A stretch of DNA of 55,894 bases, from the NCBI GenBank assembly GCA_009602735.1, contig WELA01011136.1:135514-191407 (forward strand). The letters run 5' to 3'. Shown here in pieces: positions 43,773 to 55,627 of this stretch. Numbering within the stretch: position 1 is the stretch's first letter; every line of letters starts with the position of its first letter. The notes beneath the pieces are model-generated. The model was not told where the DNA came from, did no database searches, and was given only the letters and a program-made list of their open reading frames with translations. The DNA comes from Mesotaenium endlicherianum. Its lineage: Eukaryota > Streptophyta > Zygnematophyceae > Zygnematales > Mesotaeniaceae. The translations under genes and the position numbers were made by a program.

Positions 43773-46700
43773 TCATTTCAACGCCCCTTTGGCATTAGTC
43801 AAATGGTCTTTAAATTCCCAAGAGTCCCCAGAGGCATCGTAACCTTTCCATCGGATGAGGTACTTCATGACATATTTAGACGATCGACGGACAGAGCTTG
43901 CGTCAAAAATCTCCTCGACCTCATATTCCTCAAGGTCGCCGTCCCGGACAGCGGGGACCGGTCCCGGTTGGATAGGTAACCGACCTGTGAACAGTGTATC
44001 ACCTTTGATGTAGGGTTCCAGGTCGGAGACATTAAAGACCGGATGACCCTTGTATTCGGCTGACATGTTCAGTTTGTAAGCGTTCTGACCGACACGACGC
44101 ACCACCGAGTATGGACCGACCCAGACAGGGCCAAGCTTTTTCTTGACCACACCGGGGAGGTACAGGTGCTGAGAATGTAGTTTGACCAAATCGCCTTTAG
44201 AAAAGGTCAGTTCGCGACGGTGCTGATTAGCGTACTTTTGTTGGTTTTCTTGGGCTCTGTGCAGATTATGTTGGACCTCTGACAGGGTGTCAGCAAACTC
44301 CTGAGTTAACTGGAGGGAGACCGGATTGTCAATCCCTTTAGGGTGAGTTAAAGACTCCCCTAGGACATCTAAAGGAGACTTAGGGACTCGACCCAGGCTT
44401 AATTCAAAAGGAGTCTTGCCCGTTGACGCGTGCACCGCACTGTTGACCGCAAACTGGATTTGAGGTAACAGGTCATCCCAATTATCTTGTTTTTGGTTAA
44501 TATAGGCTCTCAGTACCTCTTGCAGAACTCGGTTAGTTCTCTCAGTCTGCCCATCAGTTTGAGGGTGGTTTGCTGTGCTGAGCAGCTGTGTGACTCCCAT
44601 TAACCCCATTAAAGCCCGCCAGAACTTAGAGGTAAATTTTGAGTCTCTGTCTGAGATGATATTAGAGGGTAGCCCATGTTGGCATACTACATGGTTGTAG
44701 AACTGTCTCGCTGTTTCGAGTGCAGTTACTTTGACAGTTGTGGGGCTGAAATTGACCATTTTTGTCAATTTATCCACAACTACCAGTATCGAATCATGCC
44801 CATTGGCAGTTCGTGGCAGTGTGACCACCCAGTCCATGGATATTGTTTCCCAGCGACCAGCTGGGATGGGCAGTGGTTGTAAGAGGCCCCCCGGTGGTGT
44901 GTGCCTAGACTTATTCTTTTGACACTGGTCACAGGACTTAACGTATTTCAAGACCTCCCGAGGTAATCCCTCCCAATGATAATGTTTTGCCAGTTTGCCA
45001 ACAGTTTTGGCCTGCCCCAAATGCCCACCCAGTAAACTGTCATGTGCTTGACTCAATAAAAGGGACCTTATTTTCAAGTTATTAGGAATGACCAGCTTCA
45101 GCCTGCCTGAAGTGATTTCAGTCATCCAGACCCCTCCCTTAAGCCGGTACCCGAGTGCAGTAGCAGGACACACACCCGTCAGTAGTGGGGCTGGGCTCAA
45201 ATGTTGGGTCAGAAAGGTAGGCTTTCCTAAGTTGTTCAAGGAAGGACTTTTTCACCTTTAGCGAAGTGAATGCACACAGGACTTTATCTACAGCATGCTG
45301 ATTAAAGGTCCTTTCTTGCAAGTCAGGTCTTCAAGAGAGTGCATCAGCAGGATTTAACTTCCTTGGTTTGTAGTTGATCTGGACTTAAAACTGCTCCAGC
45401 ATCTGGCTCTAGCATTCTCCCTCCTCGACGGCTTGGACTTCTTCTGAAAGTGAGTCAGAGCTAGATGATCTGTAATCACCTTAAAAGCTTTACCATGTAA
45501 GTATGCTCTCCACTGTTTGAGCACATGAATGATAGCTAGCAGCTCTTTATTATGCACTGATTAATTAATCTCCGCTGGATTAAATTTCATAGACTCGTAC
45601 AACACAGGATGCCACTCCTGCCGTACCTTACCATCCTTTGTGGTTTTGTTTGCAGGCTGCAACAAAATAGCACCCATGGCAAAGTTTGAGGCATCAGTAA
45701 CCACCTGCACCGATTTGCTGGGGTCATACACGGCTAGAACAAGGGCAAAACAAAGGGCATCTTTAAGGGTCTGGAAGGCAACCTGCTGCTCTTCCCCCCA
45801 CACATACCCTATGTCTTTCTTAATGAGGTCAGTCAGTTTATTGGCCTTTGTAGAAAAATTCTCAATAAATCTCCTATAGTAGTTAGCCAACCCGAGGAAG
45901 GATCTAACTTCAGAGACAGACTGTGGTACTGGCCAGTCCCGTATGGTCTGGACTTTCTTAGGATCCACACTGATACCTTCTTTGCTGACAATGTGGCCTA
46001 AGAATTCAATACTTTTCTTAAAGAAATCACACTTGCTCATTTTAGCATATAAGTGATTTTTTCTCAGAGTGGCCATGATTGTGTTCAAGTGTTCAGCGTG
46101 CTGAGCTTCATCTTTAGAGAAAATTAAAATATCATCCAAGAAAACTTGCACAAACTTATCCAAATAAGGTCTGAAAATGTCATTCATAGCACCCATGAAG
46201 GTCGCAGGGGCATTAGTCAGTCCAAATGGCATCACGTTGAACTCATAGTGTCCATAACGTGTGCGGAAGGCAGTCTTGTGTTCATCCCCCTCAGCAATTC
46301 TGATTTGTTGATAACCACTCTTGAGATCTATCTTACTGAACACCTTAGCACCAGACAGGGTATCGAGCAAGTCCTCGATTCTGGATAAAGCATACTTGTT
46401 CTTTATCGTGATTCTGTTCAGAGCTCTGTAATCCACACACATCCGCATACTGCCATCCTTTTTCTTGACAAACAGGATGGGTGCACCATAAGGTGATTTA
46501 CTGAGGGAAATATAACATTTTTCCTCAAGCTCTGCGATCTGTGTTTTCAACTCCTCGCTCTCCACCTAAGACAAGCCATAAGTGCGTTGCCAGGGTGTCT
46601 GACTCCCAGGTAATAAATCAATCCTATGATCTACTTCTCTCTTAGGGGGTAGTCCTGGAGGCATATTAAATACATCCGTACACCGAGCAACAATTTTTGC

Positions 46701-47459
46701 AGCAGTGGGGTGCTCCGGAGGGCTTACTTTTTTCTCCACCACTTCTTTAGGTTGAGGAGGTACCTCTCTTAGCAGCAGACAGAACATTCTGTCTTCCTTC
46801 TGGTTCCAGCTTTTGACGAACTCCATTGCATTCAGCAACTTGCATCCTTCTGGAAGCCTCTTCTTTTCCTTCATTTGCCATCCACACAGGACAAGAGGAA
46901 GAGCACTGGTGGGTGCCAAGTCAGTCTGCCCATCACTGGCTCCTCTCACTTTAACTGTACCTCTGCTCCAACACACTTCAGCTTGATGTCTATTAAGCCA
47001 GGACCTGCCTAGCACGAGATCATAAAAGCCAGTGTTGAGTACCTCAAATGTAAGCGTTTCAGTTAGAACTGCAATGCCAGAACCTAACTGGACCTCAATA
47101 GGCTTGGTTATAACTCCTCCCGGGATACTTGAGGCATCTCCAAGGAATATTTTTCTATTCCCTTGGGTGACAGTAGGCAGCCTTAGCCGCTTAACTAAGT
47201 CCTTGTGAATAAAAGTATGTGACGCCCCTCCGTCAACAAATGCCCTCACCTTCCTACCTGCAATCATGCAATGCAGTAGGATAGGGGGGACTGTCTTTTC
47301 CTGACTTTCGCATTGTTCTCCTGACGTAGCAAAGAAATGTTGGACATCAGGTGGAACAAGAGCATCCAGAGTGTGCACTCTCTGGACGTCTATATTACTG
47401 ATGGTCTCCTTTATCTGTTTGTCAGGCATGCATAGTGAATCCAGTTCAGCAGGACCCAT
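43773..47459 (-). pseudogene. pol: pol of unit 3, multiply broken
   Basis: Protease part 47459-46566 ends in TAG (TAT to TAG at the Tyr of GLSYLE). The RT part is open 46565-45561 and ends in TAA (Tyr of INYSVHDK). The RNase H part has a frameshift near 45410 and a TGA in the ALSRR motif near 45330. A 4-base insertion near 45175 shifts the frame again. The integrase and most of the chromodomain are open 45239-43773, and the frame closes 12-13 codons early. Each domain is recognisable, but no full product is possible. Sequence left of about 46750 is diverged from units 1 and 2. Confidence 0.9.
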
Positions 47460-47480
47460 AATACCTGCTACGAGGGCAGC

Positions 47481-47552
47481 TAGTGACGACTCACTATCTC
47501 TAGCATCCTCACAGTCAGTAGACTGGATTACTGACTGTTGCTGTCTTTTAAA
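47481..47552 (-). promoter_or_regulatory. -1 frameshift signal, unit 3
   Basis: T_TTA_AAA at 47552-47546 with the same spacer and hairpins. Lies in the part identical to units 1 and 2. Confidence 0.75.
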
Positions 47553-49006
47553 GGCTGGTCTTTTCTCTCGACCTTAGGCAGGTGCTTGACCGGACACTGT
47601 TCTCTGTAGTGGCCTTTCTGCTGACAATGGTAGCAAGTAGATTTTGCTGAGGCTGGTCTCGGCTTAGTCCTACCACCACCCCTTCCATAGCCACCTCGAG
47701 AGGGACCACCTCTACCTCTAGACTGAATAGCATTGTACTCATACTCATATTCATCACCCTGATTATCCTCAGCCTGGTCTCCTTCAACTGCATTGTAGGA
47801 ACCGTGGGGCTTTTTGACAATCTTAGACACCAAAGCGTTACTCTGGCGCTTGTGATTGAACTGCTGCTGATCCCAGGCGTCAGCATCCTGGATCAAGTCA
47901 GCCAGTTTCTCATACTTTTTCTCAGCAAAATGACCAGAGACCTCGGATTTCAAGCCATACCTGAAGTATGCTATCCTATACCGTTCTGGCAAATCAGGCT
48001 GCTTCATCATGTTCTCTTGGAACTTTTGAGCAAACTCAGCAACTGAAGTGGTCTGCTTCAGTGTCAGGGAGATCATCGCATAGATAGCTTTCTCCTGCTG
48101 GTTGATGACATCAAACTTCTCATGCAACTTCTCGACAAACTCTACCCACGTAGGGTCACCGAGTTGCCGAGCCTTACGCTCTTCCTTCCAGTAAAGCCAC
48201 CAGTCTGCGGCACTGCCTTTCAGTAGCGCACCGGTGTGCCTGACCTTCTCGTAATCTTGCAGTTCTGGGTAGTTCTCCAGCCACTGCTCAACATCCGCGA
48301 GAAACTTGATCAGGTAATATTTTCTGTTTCCCTCAGGATCATAGTCCTGGGGAGGTTTCGGCTTGGGCTTACTAGGCCCTCGGCCACCACCACTAGTGGT
48401 GTGAGACCCCAGTTGGTCTCTGTCCCGGAGTAGGGACATTATGATTCTTTTGTCCTCCTGCTGGGACTGATACATGGTCGCCATTTGCGACTGCATCTGA
48501 ACGAACAATGCTCCCAAGTCTACATTTTGGGGTGGTAGATTAGCAAATGCAGCAGCAGCATTGGCATCTACTCGCTGAGTAGTGTCCTCAACAATCCCTC
48601 TTGCTCCTGCAGCAGCAATTCCTGCCGCATTCAGCCGGTCACGTATTTGACCTAGGGGTACATTGAGTTGTACGGCAGGAGGTGGGTTCAGAACATTGGC
48701 CCTTGATGCCATAAGTTCTTCAACAGTGCGCTCGTCAGCTGGCTGTCCTTCCCTCCTTTGTATATCTTCAGCGGCCTTTGCTACTTGTTCAGCTTCTAGT
48801 CTGGCTATCTCCTCCTCAGCTTGCTGAGCTGCGACTGAGGCAATAGCAGCTGCCTCATCTGCAGCCTCCCTAGCTGCAGTATCCGCTACTGCTTCCGAAT
48901 AGGTACGGTTTCCCGCTACATGGCTTTCCGCCTGGTTTTCGACATTCTCGTTATCCTGGTTCTCCATGTCTCGGGAGTTGCTAGTTTGAGACCTTGTCCT
49001 TACCAT
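47528..49006 (-). CDS. gag: gag polyprotein (unit 3)
   Basis: 492 codons, open, protein identical to the other gag copies. It keeps the CCHC knuckle and ends at the TAA in the frameshift hairpin. It shares the CTTGCT variant with unit 2. Because its own pol is broken, any product would have to work with pol from another copy. Confidence 0.93.
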   Translation of the reverse strand: MVRTRSQTSNSRDMENQDNENVENQAESHVAGNRTYSEAVADTAAREAADEAAAIASVAAQQAEEEIARLEAEQVAKAAEDIQRREGQPADERTVEELMASRANVLNPPPAVQLNVPLGQIRDRLNAAGIAAAGARGIVEDTTQRVDANAAAAFANLPPQNVDLGALFVQMQSQMATMYQSQQEDKRIIMSLLRDRDQLGSHTTSGGGRGPSKPKPKPPQDYDPEGNRKYYLIKFLADVEQWLENYPELQDYEKVRHTGALLKGSAADWWLYWKEERKARQLGDPTWVEFVEKLHEKFDVINQQEKAIYAMISLTLKQTTSVAEFAQKFQENMMKQPDLPERYRIAYFRYGLKSEVSGHFAEKKYEKLADLIQDADAWDQQQFNHKRQSNALVSKIVKKPHGSYNAVEGDQAEDNQGDEYEYEYNAIQSRGRGGPSRGGYGRGGGRTKPRPASAKSTCYHCQQKGHYREQCPVKHLPKVERKDQPLKDSNSQ

Positions 49007-49025
49007 ACAAAGAAGACTGTGATAA

Positions 49026-49039
49026 CTGCTCCGATACCA
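49026..49039 (-). other. Primer binding site, unit 3
   Basis: TGGTATCGGAGCAG on the minus strand, one base from LTR D. Confidence 0.8.
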
Positions 49040-49040
49040 C

Positions 49041-49760
49041 TGAAATGAATCGACTTACCAAATAGGCGATTAACAATTAATAAAGATCTTTATATCAGCA
49101 AGTAATCTTTATGGTAATTTCCGTTAACTGGTTAAACGGCAAAGGACAATACACTAGCAGTGAATAATACTCGTAAGTCAAATGCGAGTAAACTAGCATC
49201 AATAATGCAAATCAGTAAACTCATACATAAGCAAGGTTAGAAGACAGTGCGTATCAATGGCTTCTCGCCTTGGATTCAGATCTCTCTCAGTAAGCTGTAC
49301 AAGAGAGTTGGCCTCGTTTCCGAATGCCGAACTCGAGAGCAATGCCTAGCATATGTACATGGAATGAGTTTACTGTTCAACGGTCAGTGCGATGGCACCG
49401 CCTACCCGGGAGTTAACCACGTTGGTAGGACCTCGGTTAACCAAATCCACCGCCATCTCCCATCATCCCGAATAGCCATCCATCATGGGGATGTCATCTG
49501 GCCATTCATCTAGCAGGTGGTACTTAGATGCATATCAAGGCAGTTCGCTGCTACCGAGCACGGAAGTCAGCTGGCTGTCAAAGAATGTGTCAGCAAGCTG
49601 ACTTAAGTTGACTTCAGCCTGCTGCTTTCGGCTGAGTCATTAAACTGATAATTATGTAAAGTCCAGCAGACTGACTATTAACTAAAGTTCAGCAGGCTGA
49701 ACTTAATTAACTATTATATTTAAATGAATATTATATCCACTAATATACTGATTCATTACA
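49041..49760 (-). repeat. LTR D, shared by units 3 and 4
   Basis: 720 bp. U5 side like LTR C, U3 end like LTRs A and B, and a private variant block around 49516 (GCAGGTGGTAC). No TATATGG stretch. Confidence 0.92.
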
Positions 49761-49761
49761 A

Positions 49762-49796
49762 TCCCTCCAACTTAACTTGTTGTCGCCTCGACAACA
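49762..49796 (-). promoter_or_regulatory. PPT plus adjacent hairpin, unit 4
   Basis: PPT 49775-49762 and hairpin 49796-49778, as in unit 1. Confidence 0.8.
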
Positions 49797-49873
49797 TTAA
49801 ACTGCAGAAATTTTAAATAAGGGAACTGAACCTGACCAGCCTCCCTTACTGACTGCCTCTTCAGCGTGTCACC

Positions 49874-51550
49874 TTAAGGGGTTGTTCCTGGGGCTTCAGG
49901 ATCAGGAGACGGAGATCTGGACCTAGATCTGGACAGCCCTCTAGGTCTGTCAGCTGGCCTTCTAAAGAACCCTGTTTGCTCTAAAGTTGGCCCTCGAGGA
50001 GAACGGAGGATGGTGGCCTGCTCTTCAACCACTTGGGTGTTGATTCCCACATAGACAGGCATTCCAGTAGGATGCTGAAATACATTGGCTAGAGGTACAT
50101 GCCCCTGAGCGGAGGGGGAGGCTGGCATACCTCTGGCCCACCCGCGTGTCCCTCTTCTGGCACCCCTGTCCTCTGGGGATTTCTGTCTGTGTCTGCTGCC
50201 CAGTACAGTCAGATCAGCTTCTTCCCCTGCTTGGGCAGGTGGGCTGGGGGAGCGAGCGCGGGGTCCAGTTGTCGCCATAACGGGGATCACATTCCACACA
50301 CCTGATCGTGGTTCTTTAGGAAGTGCCACTGCCTGTCCCTGGGTATCCTGAGTACCTGCTGCTGATGCTTCTCCTCTGCCTTGTTCTTCTTCCTCATCCT
50401 CCTCATCCTCCTCCTCGGAGAGAGTAGGGGTCTCGTCCACTAAGTCGTCCTGCTCCCTAGTAGACATGGAGTAGTCTACCGACCTCCCTTTCTTAGGGCG
50501 CGCTGGAGGTTGCTTGGCCTTCAGCCTACTGATATCTATCCGGCCTGCATTCTTTGCCCATTTGACAAAGGCATGCTTTCCCTTAGAGAAGTACTCTCTT
50601 CCCCTCCTCCTATGTTCCTTGGTCTCTGCATTCATATTGCTCAGGCATCCATTCAGCCTGGGGTCCCAAGGGGCAATGTGAGGTGGTAGGATGAGATAGC
50701 CGTCTAGGCCATAGTGGAAGTCATCCGGTTGGGCTCGGTCACACTCCTGCTTCTTATTTGTGACGGTCATCCACCTCCAGTCTGTTGGCTGCTGGTAGTA
50801 CTGGGGTCCGTGCTCAGCCTTCCTCAGTTTACACGGGAACCAGTGGGGAGAGAACATCTGCTGTCCTGCTTCCCTGGCCAAGTACTCCCAGCTCCTTCTC
50901 TCAACTTCATTGTAAGCTGGCAGGAGTGTGAGGTAGAATACCGTATCCTTAAAGCTATCGGGCCGCATGCTCACCATCCGGATGAGTCTCTGATCTCCCA
51001 CTATTCCCGGTATGGGGACCGGCTTGTCCTCTGAATCATCTGCGAGATACCGGGCCTGCTCTGCTGTATAGCCCACCATCTTAGCATAATCTTCGTAAAG
51101 GACCACGCCGGTGTGTGTCTCGATGTACCTGTCCAGTGCTGTAGCTCCTTCCTTCTGTAGCAGTGTTGTCTGTTCCAGCCTGTTGATCTCCTGGGCTGCC
51201 AGCAATGCTTCCTTCAGGTTATCGAAGTTTTGGCCACCCACCACAGTATACCTGTAAGTGGCCAAGCTCTTCTGTCTGTCCGCTTCAATCTTTTTTCTTT
51301 TCTCCTCTTCTGCCGCTGCCGCTTCTTCTTGCTGTTTCTTCTGTCTCTCCTCCTCAGCCTTCCTGAGGTTTTCCGCTTCCTGATCCTTCTTCCTCTGTGC
51401 CTCTTCTGCCGCCTCTTGTTGCTTGCGGACCCTTTCTTGTTCTCTCCTGGTGAGGGACGTCGCCGCCAGCTCCTTCTGGTATTGCTCCATTGTCCTCCTG
51501 GCTTCTTCTGCCTTGCGCTTTCTGTCCTCCTTTTGTGTGGTGGGCGCCAT
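49874..51550 (-). CDS. ORF3 accessory protein (unit 4)
   Basis: 558 codons from the ATG at 51550, open, nearly identical to unit 2 (same QGQAVAL variant). Splice-site-like leader at 51551-51581. Function unknown. Confidence 0.85.
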   Translation of the reverse strand: MAPTTQKEDRKRKAEEARRTMEQYQKELAATSLTRREQERVRKQQEAAEEAQRKKDQEAENLRKAEEERQKKQQEEAAAAEEEKRKKIEADRQKSLATYRYTVVGGQNFDNLKEALLAAQEINRLEQTTLLQKEGATALDRYIETHTGVVLYEDYAKMVGYTAEQARYLADDSEDKPVPIPGIVGDQRLIRMVSMRPDSFKDTVFYLTLLPAYNEVERRSWEYLAREAGQQMFSPHWFPCKLRKAEHGPQYYQQPTDWRWMTVTNKKQECDRAQPDDFHYGLDGYLILPPHIAPWDPRLNGCLSNMNAETKEHRRRGREYFSKGKHAFVKWAKNAGRIDISRLKAKQPPARPKKGRSVDYSMSTREQDDLVDETPTLSEEEDEEDEEEEQGRGEASAAGTQDTQGQAVALPKEPRSGVWNVIPVMATTGPRARSPSPPAQAGEEADLTVLGSRHRQKSPEDRGARRGTRGWARGMPASPSAQGHVPLANVFQHPTGMPVYVGINTQVVEEQATILRSPRGPTLEQTGFFRRPADRPRGLSRSRSRSPSPDPEAPGTTP

Positions 51551-51581
51551 CCTGCACATGTAACCAGGGCACAAGTTAGTA
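51551..51581 (-). promoter_or_regulatory. Candidate 3' splice site before ORF3, unit 4
   Basis: TACTAAC and TGCAG/G directly before the ORF3 ATG, as in unit 1. Confidence 0.5.
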
Positions 51582-51754
51582 GGATATGGACCTTTGTCAT
51601 AGGGATTGCAGGAAGTATGTTAGTATTTAGTATAGTGGCTTCGCTGCTGTTTACCTTACAGGATGATTGCTAAAAGTTGACGTAGTTGCGATGCGCTACA
51701 CATAAACGTATGAGTGTGTTTTTATCGCTCTCGCTCACTAACTGTCATATATTT

Positions 51755-51790
51755 TCCCCTCCAACTTAAATGGAGACAGGACCGCCTGTC
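51755..51790 (-). promoter_or_regulatory. Internal PPT-like motif and hairpin, unit 4
   Basis: Same motif pair as in unit 1, offset by 24266 bases. Confidence 0.5.
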
Positions 51791-51817
51791 ACCTTCCCGT
51801 GTCAACTGAAATGACAG

Positions 51818-54800
51818 TTATGGAGGGACTCCAGCGGCCCGAAGGTGGAACCGTGTCAACGCCCCTTTGGCATTGGTCAAGTGGTCCTTAAACTCCCAAG
51901 TGTCCCCAGAGGCATCGTAACCCTTCCATCGAATGAGGTATTTCATGACATATTTAGACGATCGACGGACCGAGCGAGCGTCTAAAATCTCATCGACCTC
52001 ATATTCCTCAGGGTCGCCGTCCCGGACAGCGGGGACCGGTCCCGGTTGGACAGGGAACCGACCTGTGAACAGTGTATCACCTTTGATGTACGGTTCCAGG
52101 AAGGAGACATTAAAGACCGGGTGCCCCTTGTATTCAGCTGACATGTTCAGTTTGTAAGCATTCTGACCGACACGACGGACCACCGAATATGGACCGACCC
52201 AGACAGGGCCAAGCTTTTTCTTGACCACACCAGGGAGGTACAGGTGCTGAGAATGCAGTTTGACTAAATCCCCCTTGGAAAATGTCAGTTCCCGACGGTG
52301 TTGATTAGCGTATTTTTGTTGGTTTTCTTGGGCCGTGTGCAAGTTTCGTTGGACTTCTGACAGGGTGTCAGCAAACTCCTGAGTTAACTGGAGGGAGACC
52401 GGGTTGTCAATCCCTTCAGGGTGAGTTAAAGATTCCCCTAGCACATCTAGAGGAGACTTAGGGACTCTACCCAGGCTGAGTTCAAAAGGAGTTTTGCCCG
52501 TTGACGCGTGCACCGCACTGTTGACCGCAAACTGAATTTGAGGCAACAGGTCATCCCAATTATCTTGTTTTTGGTTAATATATGCTCTCAGCACCTCCTG
52601 CAGAACTCGGTTAGTTCTTTCAGTCTGCCCATCAGTCTGAGGGTGGTTTGCTGTGCTGAGCAGCTGTTTGACTCCCATTAACCCCATTAAAGCTCTCCAG
52701 AACTTAGAGGTGAATTTTGAGTCTCTGTCTGAGATGATATTAGAAGGGAGCCCATGTTGGCATACTACATGGTTGTAAAACTGTCTCGCTGTTTCGAGTG
52801 CAGTCACTTTGACAGTTGTGGGGATAAAAATGACCATTTTTGTCAGTTTATCCACGACTACCAGTATTGAATCATGCCCGTTGGCAGTTCTTGGTAGTGA
52901 GACCACCCAGTCCATGGATATAGTTTCCCAGCGTCCCGCTGGGATGGGTAGCGGTTGCAAGAGACCTCCGGGTGGTGTGTGCCGAGACTTATTTCTCTGA
53001 CACTGGTCACAGGACTTGACATATTTCAAGACCTCCCGGGGTAACCCCTCCCAATGATAATGTTTTGCCAGTTTGCCAACAGTTTTGGCCTGCCCCAAAT
53101 GTCCACCCAGGAGACTGTCATGAGCTTGACTCAGTAAGAGAGACCTTATTTCCAAATTATTAGGAATGACCAGCTTCAGCCTGCCTGAAGTGGTTTCAGT
53201 CACCCAGACCCCTCCCTTGAGCTTATACCCGAGTGCAGTAGCACGACACACACCAGTAGTGGGGCTGGGCTCAAATGTTGGGTCAGAAAGGTAGGCTTTC
53301 CTAAGTTGTTCAAGGAAGGACTTTTTCACCTTTAGTGAAGTGAGTGCACACAGGACTTTATCTACAGCATGCTGACTAAAGTTCCTTTCTTGCAAGTCAG
53401 GTCTTCTAGAGAGTGCATCAGCAGGATTCAACTTCCCTGGTTTGTAGTCGATCTGGACTTGGAACTGCTCCAGCATCTGGCTCCAGCGGTTCTCCCTCCT
53501 CGACAGCTTGGACTTCTTCTGAAAGTGGGTCAGAGCTAGATGATCTGTAATCACCTTAAAAGCTTTACCATGTAAGTATGCTCTCCACTGTTTGAGTACA
53601 TGAATGATAGCTAGCAGCTCTTTATCATGCACTGAGTAATTAATCTCCGCTGGATTAAATTTCATAGACTCATACAACACAGGATGCCACTCCTGCCGTA
53701 CCTTACCATCCTTTGTGGTTTTGTCAGCAGGCTGCAACAAAATAGCACCCATGGCAAAATCAGAGGCATCAGTAACCACCTGCACCGGTTTGCTGGGGTC
53801 ATACACGGCTAGCACTGGGGCAGAACAAAGGGCATCTTTAAGGGTCTGGAAGGCAGCCTGCTGCTCTTCCCCCCACACATACCCGATGTCTTTCTTAGTA
53901 AGGTCAGTCAGTTTACTGGCCTTTGTGGAATAATTCTCAATAAATCTCCTATAGTAGTTAGCCAACCCGAGGAAGGATCTAACTTCAGAGACAGACTGTG
54001 GTACTGGCCAGTCCCTTATGGTCTGGACTTTCTTAGGATCCACACTGATGCCCTCTTTACTGACAACGTGGCCTAAGAATTCAATACTTTCCTTAAAGAA
54101 ATCACACTTGCTCATTTTAGCATACAAGTGATTTTTCCGCAGAGTGTCCAGCACTTTCTTTAAGTGTTCAGTGTGCTGAGCTTCATCTTTAGAGAAAATT
54201 AAAATATCATCCAGGAAAACTTGCACAAACTTATCCAAATAAGGTCTGAAAATGTCATTCATAGCACCCATGAAGGTAGCAGGAGCATTAGTCAGTCCAA
54301 ATGGCATCACGTTGAACTCATAGTGTCCATAACGTGTGCGGAAGGCAGTCTTGTGTTCATCCCCCTCAGCAATTCTGATTTGATGATAACCACTCTTGAG
54401 ATCTATCTTACTGAACACCTTAGCGCCAGACAGGGTATCAAGCAAGTCCTCGATTCTGGGTAAAGCATACTTGTTCTTTACTGTAATTCTGTTCAGGGCT
54501 CTGTAATCCACACACATCCGCATACTGCCATCCTTTTTCTTAACAAATAGGATGGGTGCGCCGTAAGGTGATTTACTGGGAGAAATATAACCATTTTCCT
54601 CAAGCTCTGCAATCTGTGTTTTCAACTCCTCGCTCTCCACCTAAGACAAGCCATAAGTGCGTTGCCAGGGTGTCTGACTCCCAGGTAATAAATCAATCCT
54701 ATGATCTACTTCTCTCTTAGGGGGTAGTCCTGGAGGCATATTAAATACATCCGTACACCGAGCAACAATTTTTGCAGCAGTGGGGTGCTCCGGAGGGCTT

Positions 54801-55534
54801 ACTTTTTTCTCCACCACTTCTTTAGGTTGAGGAGGTACCTCTCTTAGCAGCAGACAGAACATTCTGTCTTCCTTCTGGTTCCAGCTTTTGACGAACTCCA
54901 TTGCATTCAGCAACTTGCATCCTTCTGGAAGCCTCTTCTTTTCCTTCATTTGCCATCCACACAGGACAAGAGGAAGAGCACTGGTGGGTGCCAAATTAGT
55001 CTGCCCATCACTGGCTCCTCTCACTTTAACTGTACCTCTGCTCCAACACACTTCAGCTTGATGTCTATTAAGCCAGGACCTGCCTAGCACGAGATCATAA
55101 AAGCCAGTGTTGAGTACCTCAAATGTAAGCGTTTCAGTTAGAACTGCAATGCCAGAACCTAACTGGACCTCAATAGGCTTGGTTATAACTCCTCCCGGGA
55201 TACTTGAGGCATCTCCAAGGAATATTTTTCTACTCCCTTGGGTGACAGTAGGCAGCCTTAGCCGCTTAACTAAGTCCTTATGGATAAAAGTGTGTGACGC
55301 CCCTCCGTCAACAAATGCCCTCACCTTCCTGCCTGCAATCATGCAATGCAGTAGGATAGGGGGGACTGTCTTCTCTTGACTTTCGCATTGTTCTCCTGAC
55401 CTAAACCCTAAATGTTGGACATCAGGTGGAACAAGAGCATCCAGAGTGTGCACACTCTGGATGTCTATATTGCTGATGGTCTCGTTTATCTGGTTGTCAG
55501 GCATGCATAGTGAATCCAGTTCAGCAAGACCCAT
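51818..55534 (-). pseudogene. pol: pol of unit 4, interrupted by one stop
   Basis: The full length of pol is present, but a TAG at 54643-54641 replaces the Tyr of GLSYLE between protease and RT, the same lesion as in unit 3. Downstream, RT, RNase H, integrase and chromodomain are open (54640-51818). The protease part (55534-54641) has several substitutions near its N-terminus (MGLAELDS; DVQHLGFRS). Without readthrough only a protease fragment could be made. Confidence 0.9.
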
Positions 55535-55555
55535 ATTACCTGCTACAAGGGCAGC

Positions 55556-55627
55556 TAGTGACGACTCACTATCTCTAGCATCCTCACAGTCAGTAGACTG
55601 GATTACTGACTGTTGCTGTCTTTTAAA
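55556..55627 (-). promoter_or_regulatory. -1 frameshift signal, unit 4
   Basis: Slippery site 55627-55621 and both hairpins unchanged, although sequence on both sides is diverged from units 1-3. Confidence 0.75.

Larger units (their letters stand above)
40925..49760 (-). mobile_element. Ty3/gypsy chromovirus unit 3, mosaic and defective
   Basis: The left part (41646 to about 46750: ORF3 and most of pol) is a diverged, broken subfamily. The right part (about 46750-49760: protease region, gag, LTR D) is nearly identical to units 1 and 2. The switch near 46750 indicates recombination, gene conversion or template switching between subfamilies. Confidence 0.9.

Noticed and set aside
55400..55412. 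Telomere-like CTAAACCCTAAA in unit 4
   Set aside because: Less than two units, inside a pol reading frame in a diverged segment; no array of repeats. Chance or local mutation.
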